Origin: Phylloscopus collybita
Taxonomy: Eukaryota > Chordata > Aves > Passeriformes > Phylloscopidae
Assembly (NCBI GenBank): GCA_027886175.1
Contig: JAJNNQ010000023.1
Span: 9,751,001-9,815,000, forward strand
Direction of reading: 5' to 3'
Length of the DNA: 64,000 nt
The notes below the pieces were generated by a model, which saw only the letters and a program-made list of their open reading frames with translations, did not search any database and was not told where the DNA came from. Below are positions 25,649 through 36,495 of the stretch, piece by piece; the stretch's first letter is position 1, and each line of letters begins with the position of its first letter. A program made the translations under genes and the position numbers.

Positions 25649-28600
25649 AAAGACCAGACGTCTGGCAAGCTGCAGAGATGGAGGCCTAATCAAACAACTC
25701 AAACCTGAATGATGCAGATAAGCTACAACTAAACAAAACAGAAGGTAAAAGGTGTTTCAGACCTGGAAAATAATGACCTGTTTGAAGAATATGGAACTGA
25801 AGGCACTGATAAAAATAAGGCTGAGAACAAAAGGGGGTCTGGTATTCCAGCAAATCCAGTAGGGACAGTAGACAAGACAAGGATGATTGCTGACTCAGCA
25901 TGTGGCTATTTGCAGACTCCACCTTGGTGCATTCATTTCAGATGACTTGTCCTGCTTCAGTTTGTGATTTAAGGAGTTAACTACAGTTGAAACAGATTTT
26001 GCAAACTTCCCCTACGTGTTCTTCTCTAAGGAGAATGCAGCAACTGAGATTCCTGTACCAAATTATTTTGGTTTGTTGCCCATGCTTCTGGTGTAACTAT
26101 CAGTTTCTCCTCTGACCTTGCTATTCTAATTCTACCATCCTGTTGTCAGCAACACTGTGAAGACCTACTCAGCTAGAAAACTTTCCTTGCTATCTGGATC
26201 TCCAGTTGCATAATAGGAGGTCTGTACAGTCTGCTGTGGGGTATAGGTCCTGTTTAATCTCCCAGTCACACCTATTTACTTCCCCAGAAACATTTGAGCA
26301 TGTAACATGGGACAGAGAGTTACACAACTCCCAACTAACTGCAGCCAGCCAAAAATTTATTACAATGTGGCATATTTACTCTGGTGTCTGGGTGAAGATT
26401 ACAAGTAAAATTATATTACTTTATCTAAGGTAAAATAAGTTTCATATTTTCCAGAATGTGTTCAGCAACCACAGGAACTCCTCAGTGAGAACAGGAATGT
26501 TTTGGAGTAGTTCCTGAGATAGGTGTAGAAATACTAAATAACTTGTTTAATGTCGGAATAGGAGTCCACAGTAGCTACACTGATTAAAATTGCAAAGCAG
26601 CACAATGAGAACTTGGCATCCTCTACTACCCCAGATGTCGCAGAAAATATGTTGTTGCTCAATATCCATCTTACTAAGGACCAATAGCTGAAAGAGGACT
26701 GAGCAGTATGTCCCTTTGAGGAAAATAATAAATTGAGATCTCAGGCTCACAAATACATGCCATTTATGTATACAACTCACTCTTAAATTCCTGCATCATA
26801 CAATGAAAAGAGTTTCCAGGTCTTAAAGGCAGAAGTTGCAGGCAGATCAAAAAATATTTGATAAAAAGCATTCAGGCCAAAGAATCAAGACTTGCTGAAT
26901 CATAGAAATTAACTTTCCAATGCTGATTTCATCTACATGTCCTGAAACTAGCTATCATCAATGTGGGGAAAAAACCCCCACCTGATACAACCTGTAGCCA
27001 TTGAGCCACATTCACAGGTTTTGCTCTGTAAAGCAAAAGTAACATAAAGTAAAAATGCAGTAGAGCTAAAAGTAACATAAAGAAAGCCCACTATGTTAAG
27101 AACACAGCAGTAATGAAACACTGAACATGAGCTTTCACTGAGAGATGACACAGGCATTGCACAGGGGCAAGCACAGGGACAGAAGTTCTGCCTGTATAAT
27201 GAGCTGCCAAAGTTTGTATCAGCTGAAGATCTACTCCAAATGTTTCAAGGAAGTGGTTTCATCACTAAACCAAATTATTGGGATTGTGTGCTTTGCTGCT
27301 TTTTTAGTAGGTTCCAGTTTCTACTGCCAAGCTAGGAAGCTATGCTGCAAGCAGCTGGTATTCCAGGACTAACAACTCCACCACTAATTTATCCTCTTAG
27401 TATTGAAGCTTCCAATGTCTCTGTGTGCAACATAGAACCACGGAGGGTGAAGTATCACAAGTTCCTTCCCCATGCCTACAGAGACTTACCCAGCTTCACA
27501 AAATGACCTTTGTTACAAATGGATTTACACTGGTGTCCTTGGAAGCAACAGATGGTCAGGAATGAGCTGCTGCCATCAGCATTTTTCCTCTAGTCTGTGA
27601 AATTATTCACACAGTCCCCCCAACAGTGGAGGCATTTTCTCAGTTTAAAAGTGAAAGCAGACCAGTTAAAAGATGGGACAAAACAACAAGTGAAGCAGCA
27701 GTGTCTTTAAGAGACACTGGAATGGGCTGGATTTTGTGGTTATATAAAAGAAACACTATCTCAATCTGATGTATGAATTAAGTGCTCTACCTTATCAACA
27801 GGAAATATGAACACATTTCCTACAATTATTTCCTCTTGCAAATCATTCCCTGTAGGCCTCAAAGGAAACAACAGATGCACCCAAAACAAGTTTTCATTTC
27901 TCTGCTGGCTGTTCAAAGAAAACGCAAAACTCTGTTTTGTTTCCATTCCTTAGCACATCCATTTAGACAAAATCACTCGCTCAGCAAATCTGAGGTACTT
28001 TACTGGCTGGTGTCATTATCTTTACCTACAAAGTGAGGTAATGAGAAGACAAGTAAGAGCAGCTTCAAAGTTGTACCCTGTTCTCATGAGCCACCATATT
28101 ATGCCACACTCCTAAGCCATCCCCACAACATAAACCTAGCAAACCTATTAACCTCTAGCAAGGTCTGTTCTTACAATGGTATCTTACACTGTGGGTATAG
28201 AAAGGAAATCCTGTTAAAGTTGTATGAACATTTAACTGAGCAATCTTTGACACTTCTAAGTTTTCCAACTGATGTACTGCCAATGTGTTTCTTGTGTTCA
28301 TCCAAGATTCATGATCCTGGTCCTGTGACAGGCACTCTGTTCCCTCTAATAATTGGAGCAGGCTGAAGGGTTGACTGTTGGCTCATGTGTTACCTTATGT
28401 TGGTTTTAATTGCAAGTATTCCTGCCTAGAATGACACGCTTGTGTCAACACAAAACAGGCTTGGTGCGAGACTCACAGTGGAATTTGAAACACTCTGTAG
28501 TGCAGAAACACTGGAATCTGTGAGCTTGGTTTCAAATCCTTCCAGGCAGATGCTTTCTAGAAGCCTGCATCTGGTTTTCTAATCCCCCTGAAGTTTGAGA

Positions 28601-30340
28601 GAGTTCAGATCAAGGTTTACGTCAAGCCTCTGCCCTAACAAGCAGGGCCAAGTTGAACAAAGTTGTATTTGCCAACATATCCCTGGAGAGAACAGCGCAC
28701 CTCTGCTGCAAAGTCCTGGTCTTCCAAAGCTGGAGGGGGTGGTGTCAGTTTTAACCTTACATGGAAACTGAAAACAAATCTTTAAAGTTTACAGTCATTT
28801 CAAATACAAACAGCTTAGCAAGGCAGCCATTCAGTACAATTTCACCTCAAATAATAAGACCTTTAAGACAGACAAGACTGATTGCAATTAAAGGTAGAGG
28901 GCAAAAACACACCTTAATTTATAAAGTGCATGGAAAATGTCTTGAAGATTCAGGAATTATGGAATTCTGGAGTTGTACAGGAAGAAAAATCATCCTAATC
29001 AGTGTTATAAAGACTTTTGCTTATCCTTATAAAACAATTCTACAAAAGATGGGTTTGTTTCCACAGAATTCTATTAGTTTCATCTTTATTGAATACGGTG
29101 GGATATCTCCCACAAGCATAGTAAAAAAAAATATATTAAGCCTGAAGTCAAGTGATGTTCTTCACTCAGCCATGGGAGAAATTTTTCAGTCCAGTAAGTA
29201 TAACTTCAGAGTGAAATAAAAAAAAATGAGAAACTAATCAGGGCCATGAATCAGCCTCACTGGGGAACAACAGAGCTATGCAGAACTCTGATCTAAATTG
29301 CTATCAGTGTTAGAAATCCAGCCCGGGGAGCTCACACTGCTGAGCACGAGCAGGGCAGACAATTTTCTGCTGCCCTCTGCAGGGAAGCCTTGTCATCCAC
29401 AGCCAGGCCTGCACAGGATAAGCAGGCTCACAAAAGAACTGGGGAGTTTTCACAGGAATTTTTACAATTTCCTGGTGTATTGTTACTTCAACAGTAATCT
29501 GCACTCAATTTGTCTTTAAGAATACTGCATTTATAATTGCAAACCAACCTTTTCACTTGAGATGATGAGCCAGTTATTGGTGTAATTAAGGAAGTTTTGA
29601 TAGAAATATTAATCCCTAGATCACTCCATCATATAGGAATAAAAGACCAGGCTCTTTTTTTGCAACCTCAACACTATGCTTCCATTCTGCTTTGACTGCT
29701 AGGTACCAAAACATGACCAGGAATTGAAAGGTACCCAAAGAAAAGCTCTTGTCTCACAAGCTCTTGTCCTCCTGTGCTCTCTAGGAAAATATTGAGGAAA
29801 TATCACCATGTTGTTCACTTCTTCCTTCCAAACTAGTGCATGAATTATTTTGGTGTCATACACTGGATGATTTAAAAAGAAAAAGGAAACCAAAATACCC
29901 CCTATTGTACTGTGCTCCAATTCAGTCAGTGTCTAAAAACAAAACCATGAAAATGTTTTTGAGGTAAAAGTGATGAAAGAAACATGAGCACATTGAAGGT
30001 TATTGTTACTCAGGTGACCATCCACTCAATCCACTTACACACTTCATTTGAGAACACTTCCTTAACTCCAGAGCAAAGATGAGGAGGATACGATTCCAGC
30101 TCCACCTCTTCTCTTAGGGACTCTGTGGAGGTATTTTGTGCTCCCATCTCCTCATTTGCCACAACACAAACAGCAGAACAGCATCAGGAACCTTAATTCA
30201 CTACTGTCTGCAGGACACTGAGATTACATACTGCAATACATATAAGCAGAGATATTTTCTTTGTCATTGCACATCTGATGTTGCATGAGAATGTAATGAA
30301 GACAACTGTGGGACTCTAGGGTAACATGCCCATACACAAG
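25649..30340. other. Intergenic DNA downstream of COPRS, no gene recognised
   Basis: A 152-codon frame at 28761-29219 (plus, ATG start) is open but has no recognisable motif and no splice-flanked extension; I treat it as chance. Human MIR193A and MIR365B lie between RAB11FIP4 and COPRS. I scanned for the miR-365 core (AATGCCCCTAAAAATCC) and the miR-193a-3p core (AACTGGCCTACAAAGTC) and saw neither here nor elsewhere in the left 31 kb. Confidence 0.5.
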
Positions 30341-30361
30341 AAGGTTTGATGTGGAGAAATC

Positions 30362-30367
30362 TTTATT
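30362..30367 (-). terminator. COPRS: Candidate COPRS poly(A) signal
   Basis: AATAAA on the minus strand, about 670 bp past the COPRS stop codon, with T/GT-rich sequence a little downstream. It is the first canonical signal I could find on that strand after the stop. If used, it gives a 3' UTR of about 0.7 kb. Inference only. Confidence 0.45.
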
Positions 30368-31034
30368 GGGAGGCAGCCTTAAGCACCCAGCATTCCTACT
30401 GGATGGAGCAGCTCCTCTATAGATCAACACATGTATTTGCAAAATGTGCACCATGTATTTGTAATTCCTGTATGCTGAAATACATAAAAATAAACACAAA
30501 ACAACTTGTTCCATACTCACCACAGCTGATTTTGTTAAACACCAGTATAAGAATCACAAATGGACATTAGAACCATATGGAAATACAACACACAAGCTTA
30601 AAGGAGGAAGAGTTTTTAAAGCTATCCAAACCAATCTAACATCAAATGAAAAGGAAAGAAAACTAAAAGGTACACAAAACCACAGGGATCGGCATGTCAA
30701 AAATGACAGAAGCCTGGCAAACAAGTTGAAGTTTAGAAATCAAATATTTCTTTCTCTTCAAGCAATTAATTACCAACATAGATCTATATAATACAAACAA
30801 AATCTCCAGAAATGCATTGACTCCTTGCACCCAGCACCTGCACTCTTGTCTCCAGGGCAAGGGCGGGCAGTTTATGAACAGCTCAGAAACAGTCTAAGCA
30901 AAACTCTGGAAATGGTGTCACATTCCTGGCCTCAGGCCCAACTCCGCAAAAAAGCCAAGGGACTTGACACAGTTCAGTCGCTGAAGAGCATAATCCAACA
31001 CAGAAGCCAAACTTATTTCTGACCAGGCTCAACC

Positions 31035-34000
31035 TCATTCATCAGCATCATCAAACTGGCCCTTCTCAACTGTTCTAACTCGTGGTGGAAAAACAAAGCA
31101 AGGAGCGTGGTTACAGCCTGGGTTGTAAAACCAATCCTCCTTCCATACATAGGAGCCGAAAGGATTATTTTCCTCAAAACTTCCACAGGAGAGATCGTCA
31201 GCATCTAAAGAAGATAAAATAAAAGGCTTAAACCATAGGAGATACCAAGGAAAGTAGTAGAACAGTGTAGCAGGTTGTTATGAAGGTCTATGGCATCTCC
31301 CAGTTCACTATTTCACTTTGATCTGCCAGCACTCACAAATCAGACCTTAAATAAAGGCAAACAGAAAACTGAATCTGGCAATGTCTTCGTTTTAAGGAAG
31401 GTTCATGCCACATAGAAAAACAGTTTTCCAGAAAGCTCAGTGATACACCTGGGACTCAGAATGTCTGGCACTAGCTCTTACAATGCATGCAGTTTTTTCA
31501 CTTTTTCCCTGGGAATAAAGGACTCATGAAACTATTACTTATATTTGCCTTCCCCCTTCCTGCAGTTTTCATAACACCATCCCAATGTGGAGCCCTCCAA
31601 ACCCTTTAGGAACTGGGTCACTGGACAGAACAGGAGAGTGGGGTCCTGTAAAAACTGGCTCTGAACAACATTTCCACTAGGCTAGAATTAAGTGTAATGG
31701 GCCTGTATTAAACCAATCTAGCACAAAAACAGGACAAAGTGTTTTAACAGAAGCATAAAGATTTCTAGCCAGCAGACACTGAGCAAAGAAAAAGCCCAGA
31801 GCATGGAGGAACAGAGGACCCAACACAATATCCCACATGTCAGCCTTCCAGCAGCATTGCCAAACAAGCCATCACAGCAAGAGTTTAAGACACTTTAAAA
31901 GCCATAAAATGGCCAATCAAGCACATTTTTGTATTTGTAGCAGTTAACAACTCAGACACTTATACTCAATGTCCTTCAGAAGGACCTGAATCCAATAATC
32001 ACAGCTGCCTTAGTTTGTGAGGACTTAAAGAGCTACAGGTGAGATGAGCAAGTTAAATAAAGGGGGGGAAAAGGAACAGTTCCAGTACAAAATTCAAAAC
32101 ATTCCATAAATTTGAGCATATGAGATTAAAATGAAAGCTCAGAATGGAAGAGAGGGAAAACCTCCAAAAAGGGAACAGTCTTTTTCTCAGATTACCCAGT
32201 GTGAAAAACCAATACTGTATTTCCATTTTAAAATCAGAATGGTTTTACAGAAAGGCTGCAAAAACTTTCTCACTTTCTTCCATTATCAAACAATAGAATT
32301 CAAATACAAAAGTTTATTTTAATTATGGGATTAAACTAAACAGGGAATTGCTATTTCCTAAGCAAAGATAATTGTATTAATTACAGGAAGATACACATTA
32401 ATGAAAAGAAAATGGAAATGGTACTACTCTGCATCAACAAAGACACAGCAGGTTATCAGTCACTGCTGGCTAAACTCCATCCACCCATTCTGTGCTAAGA
32501 ACCAGCCTGGCCAATGGAAGGTTGAGACTCTTTAATCTCAACATGAGAGTCACCATACAAACAAGTTACAAACTGGAGGAATAATTCAGCTCTAAAGGTG
32601 TGAGTGAAACACACAGTAATTCATTGCCACTTTTGTCCATGGGACTGATCATGTGCACAACTACTTAGGAGGATCAAGCTTCAACAAAACCAAACAAAGG
32701 CAAACAAGCAAACACCAAAAAAAAAAAACCACCCCAAAAAAATTACAGTAAAAGCAACAAACCAAACTCAGAGACTGAGCACTGCTCCCAATAACTCCAT
32801 CTCCTAATGAACAGCCTTGAATTTTCTTGATGAATTTTCATACAAATAAGTTAATTCCTGCACACTATGTAACTTTCTCTTCTGCTTCAGAATAACAAAG
32901 ATACACCACTGAAAACTTGCTTCACCAGAGAAACTCAACACAAACATGGAATTCTCCTTACCATGCCACTCCCTAAGAATTTATTTGCTCAAGCCAAGAC
33001 CTTCACGTGAACTCCACAACACCACCTTTAAACCCTGTATTTGACAACAAAACTGTTCATTACATATTCAGGAAGTCAACACAACTAGAAATTGCTTCCC
33101 AAAATAAACATGGAGTTACTTGAACACATTCTCCTGCAAAGCACCTACCTCCAACTATCCAAAATTCAAATGAAGCACAAGTAAATGTGTACTCACCATA
33201 AGGACCATACGTAGACTCCTCCAACTCTTTATCCCAGTCCTCCACCTCATGCTCAGATGCATCTTGCTGCCCTGAAGACTCAGGTATATTGGAAACTTCA
33301 TTATCCCACACATCCAGGTCAGCATATATATTGTACCAGCCCTCATCAGTAGAGCCACTGTCATCACCATCATTGGGAGAGGTAGAAGCAGATTCACTTT
33401 CTTCAGATTTGCCATCAGGAACATTTGGAATATTCTGCAGCACACACTCTAAAACCAGTAGAAAGCACCAACAGATACACTCAGAAATTAAACAAGAACA
33501 ATTAAGTGCTCAGCACGCAGTAATTCAGAGAGGTACACAAATGCACTTTGTGACTACTAATCTTACTGTAATACATGCAGTTTCCTATATATGTAATATC
33601 AGTACAGAGCTGGTTCTCATTTCAGATGCTTAGGAAGAGTGGACACAGCCTTGCACCACAGCACAGCACAAACCAGGATTTTCCAAAGGCTCTCGTTGGA
33701 AAATAACTCTGTAAACTAGGGCAAAGGACCCAGCAGTCTTGTTTCACCCCATTCACCTGTAGGTATTTAAAAAACAATCCAAAACACATGGTTCTGGCTT
33801 TAAAAAAAAACCAGTCATATTGATTAATTACTCATGTACCTAGACATACACAAGTACCTCTGTGGAAATAATTTAGTGCAGTAAGTGAAAAGGCATTTCC
33901 CATGCATCACCAAAAGGTTTTAAGTATATTTCTCAAGTAGTGCACAAGTTTCAATATTTGCGACCTGCTTCATTTTGTCCTACCTTTTCTGGGCTTCCAA

Positions 34001-34068
34001 ATCACAGTTTCTGTCTTATTAGGAAGCTGTTTCCCCTCAGAGTCCGCAGCCTCAGAGGCAGCAGCCAT
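31035..34068 (-). CDS. COPRS: COPRS, coordinator of PRMT5 (three coding exons, 168 aa)
   Basis: COPRS is a small nuclear acidic protein that binds PRMT5 and histone H4 and favours H4R3 methylation. Coding exons on the minus strand: 34068-33984, 33448-33197 and 31204-31035. Donors are G|GTAGGA and G|GTGAGT; acceptors are TTTTAG and CTTTAG. The phases close to 507 nt (168 residues; human is 184). The start MAAASEAADSEGK has G at -3 and +4. The middle is rich in D, E and S (DGDDSGSTDEGW, EDWDKELEES). The PYDADD motif formed across the exon 2/3 junction and the C-terminus VEKGQFDDADE match the mammalian ends (PYDADD, GQFDDAED), which is the key evidence. The N-terminal third differs from human, so the start is less certain than the rest. 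It lies upstream of SUZ12 and UTP6 in the conserved order. An upstream 5' UTR exon is likely in the CpG island. Confidence 0.9.
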
Positions 34069-34298
34069 CACCTACAAGACAGTTTTAAAGAATGCAGCAG
34101 AACCTCTGATTGCTCAGGAAACTGCTACCACATGTCAGTGTTCCCCAGCGTCTCCATTTGTTCCCTTGATGAATCAGGTTTAAAAACAAACAGGCTTTCA
34201 CTTCAGAAGGCAAATCTGCAGAGGTATAGCTAATTCTACTGCTGCCATAGGTCACCCCTAGCATTAGCCAGCACAGAGCAGCTCATCTCCTCACTCAC

Positions 34299-34880
34299 CC
34301 CCACAACCCCGACACAAAACGTGTCCCTTTGGGAACGGCAGCACACTCGGAAGGCATCAGAGGTAATGAAGACACCAAGAGTGGAAGAAGTACTAACACT
34401 GAATCAAGCACTCTCTGGGAGCCCACACGCCGAGGGGGACCCTCCAACGGCCCTGAGGGGCCGGACCAGGATGAATGGAGAGCAGAAGGAAACCTTCAGC
34501 TGCTCTTGAGGGGCGCACAGACAAGGGGACGGCGAGTTCTCCTCACACTTCCAGCGGAACAAGGAGGAACCGGCGGTGGGTGCGGGAGGCCGGGGCCCGC
34601 AGGGGCCGCGTGGCCAAGGGCAGGGCGCGGACGCCGGGCGAGCCCTCACGGCGGCCCCGCCGCCTCTGCTGCCCGCCCCGCGCTCCTCGGGACCCCCGAA
34701 CCTCCGGAGCCGAGCCCGCGGCCCGGCCTGAGGGCACCATCGACCGCCCGGCCCCGCCCGGCCCTCGGCGCCCCTGGGCAGCGTCAGCCGGGCGGGCCCG
34801 CGGCTGTGCCCGAGGGACAGAGCGCGGCCCCGGGATGAGGCTGGCGAGGACGGTGGGGCTGCTCCTTCTCCAGCCTCGGT
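34299..34880 (-). promoter_or_regulatory. COPRS: CpG island with COPRS promoter and probable 5' UTR exon
   Basis: GC and CpG content rise sharply between about 34540 and 34870, and no TATA box is seen. On the minus strand a strong splice donor (GG|GTGAGTGAGG, exon end at 34299) could join to an acceptor (CTTGTAG) whose exon starts at 34071, just before the COPRS ATG at 34068. In the joined frame an upstream TGA at 34406-34404 occurs with no ATG between it and 34068. That supports noncoding sequence upstream and translation from 34068. The transcription start itself cannot be seen. Confidence 0.6.
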
Positions 34881-34932
34881 GCCTGCAACGCCGCGACCGC
34901 CCAGAGAAGAGCCCAGCCTGCACAGCTTCGTA

Positions 34933-35040
34933 GTCACAGACGCAACTGGGCTGGAAAGGCCTCCGAGATCATCGAGTGCAACCATGACACAACACCACCA
35001 CGTAATCGAGACCACACCCCGGACAAACACCGGCGTAAGA
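34933..35040 (-). mobile_element. CR1 LINE 3' fragment
   Basis: The text CTGGGCTGGAAAGGCCTC, then GAGATCATCGAGTGCAACC, read on the plus strand, is the antisense of the CR1 3' region (GGTTGGA..ATGATCTC..AGGCC). Many CpGs are still present. It sits directly upstream of the COPRS CpG island. Confidence 0.65.
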
Positions 35041-36400
35041 GCTCCGAGAAGAACCTTTTCACTCCTGAAGTTGTAAATAAAGTATCAATACCTCTCGTGG
35101 CTGGGTGGAGTTTTCCCCTTGCCAAAAGATAACAATTTCCTTCTGGCCTCGTGGCAGCAGCAGGCTAAGAACATGGAGAGACAGGAAGGGCCTTGGCTGA
35201 ACAGCCCTGGCAGGCATCAAGCACATGTGCTTGCAGGGAATGTGTATCCTTGGGGAGAATGGCAGAGTTCTGCGAGGAACCAGAACAGGTGACAAAAAAA
35301 GGGCCCACTTTCTTAAATTATGGAGTTACCAGCTTTGTTGGACTTTAAAAACTCCAAATTTTGCACTTAAAACTTTTAGTTGTGCAGCTGAAGCAAGCAG
35401 TGGTTCAGGAGAGGGAGTAACAGTGTAAGGGGTTGGGAGGGTGTGATTTCCACTAAGGAAATGTCAATGTCAGACAATGAGGTGGCAGAGAAGTACTGGG
35501 GATATAGATGGCCTAGCTAAAAGTTTGAGAAATACAAAAGTAGGATGTACTTGAGATCTGGTCACAGAAGAGGAATCTTACCAGACTGCTGCTCCAAACT
35601 TTATTCCCAGCTAGTTAAGTTACTGGAATCCATTGCTTGAGAGGAGCTGCAATTTCTACTAGAGTGCAAAATCAAGAAATATTTCCCTGTATTGTCGTTA
35701 TGTCACCCTTCAGTCATCAGGAAATTGCACAAGGAACACTTGCTGCATGTTCTTGTACTTTCCCTACATTTCTCTGTTGGTCTAAGGATACCATTTATGT
35801 TGATTTCTCAGGTTTGTGGCTCTGTAAACAGCCAAGGGGACAGCACTTTCAGAAAACATTACCCATTTCTTAGGCACGGTGGACAGAAAGTTGAAGTGTG
35901 TATCAGAGCTTTCCACTCTCACCTCAAGGACATTGCTAACAGATCTCAGCTCCCCTCTACCCTTCATCACTCTCAGGATGCAACTACCAATGCAAAGTAG
36001 CTGCAGAGGCTGTTTCTCTTTTTGACAAGAGGATTACAGATTATTTCAAGGCTAGGAAGCAACAAGTACTGTATTTTTACTGTTCTGATTACCTAATGAA
36101 AAGTGTTCCACTTTTCATGATTCAGCTTAGTAAGATGAAAAGATCACCCACAAGTATCGTTTCCACAGGGTTTGGTCTGGGTTTTTTGCATTTAGGTGCT
36201 GTAATATTAGCTTTCTGGAGTGTAAAAACTGAGGCACTATAACTATCTGAATGCTTAAGCAGGATCAAGAGTTTGCTCTCAGAAGTCTTGATGAAAACAC
36301 CCTCAGAGGTTTGCCTCCTCTGACCTTGAACCTGCCCCTGGCAGAATCAGCACGAGAAATTACTGCAACAGAGATGATTCTTTTTTGTCACATGAAATGT
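35041..36400. other. Spacer between COPRS promoter and UTP6 3' end
   Basis: About 1.35 kb with no exon recognised. Both neighbouring genes run leftward, so this is upstream of COPRS and downstream of UTP6. Small frames on both strands show no motif. Confidence 0.6.
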
Positions 36401-36413
36401 AAAGAAGGTAAAC

Positions 36414-36419
36414 TTTAAT
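36414..36419 (-). terminator. UTP6: Candidate UTP6 poly(A) signal (ATTAAA)
   Basis: Minus-strand ATTAAA 77 bp beyond the UTP6 stop codon (stop at 36498-36496), giving a short 3' UTR. No AATAAA occurs on this strand between the stop and this site. Confidence 0.55.
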
Positions 36420-36495
36420 AAAATCCAGGACCATATTTACCTTTGTACAAAGAAGTTAAAAAATGCATAGTCATGTTATAACTATGTATAGCTTT

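Noticed and set aside
33155..33445. Second minus-strand frame (96 codons) over COPRS exon 2
   Set aside because: Plus-one shadow of the verified COPRS frame; it runs through the splice donor and lacks family similarity.
34404..35030. 208-codon minus-strand and overlapping plus-strand frames at the COPRS CpG island
   Set aside because: Several frames are open at once because of GC content. The in-frame stop at 34406-34404 separates this frame from COPRS exon 1, and the right part overlaps a CR1 fragment.
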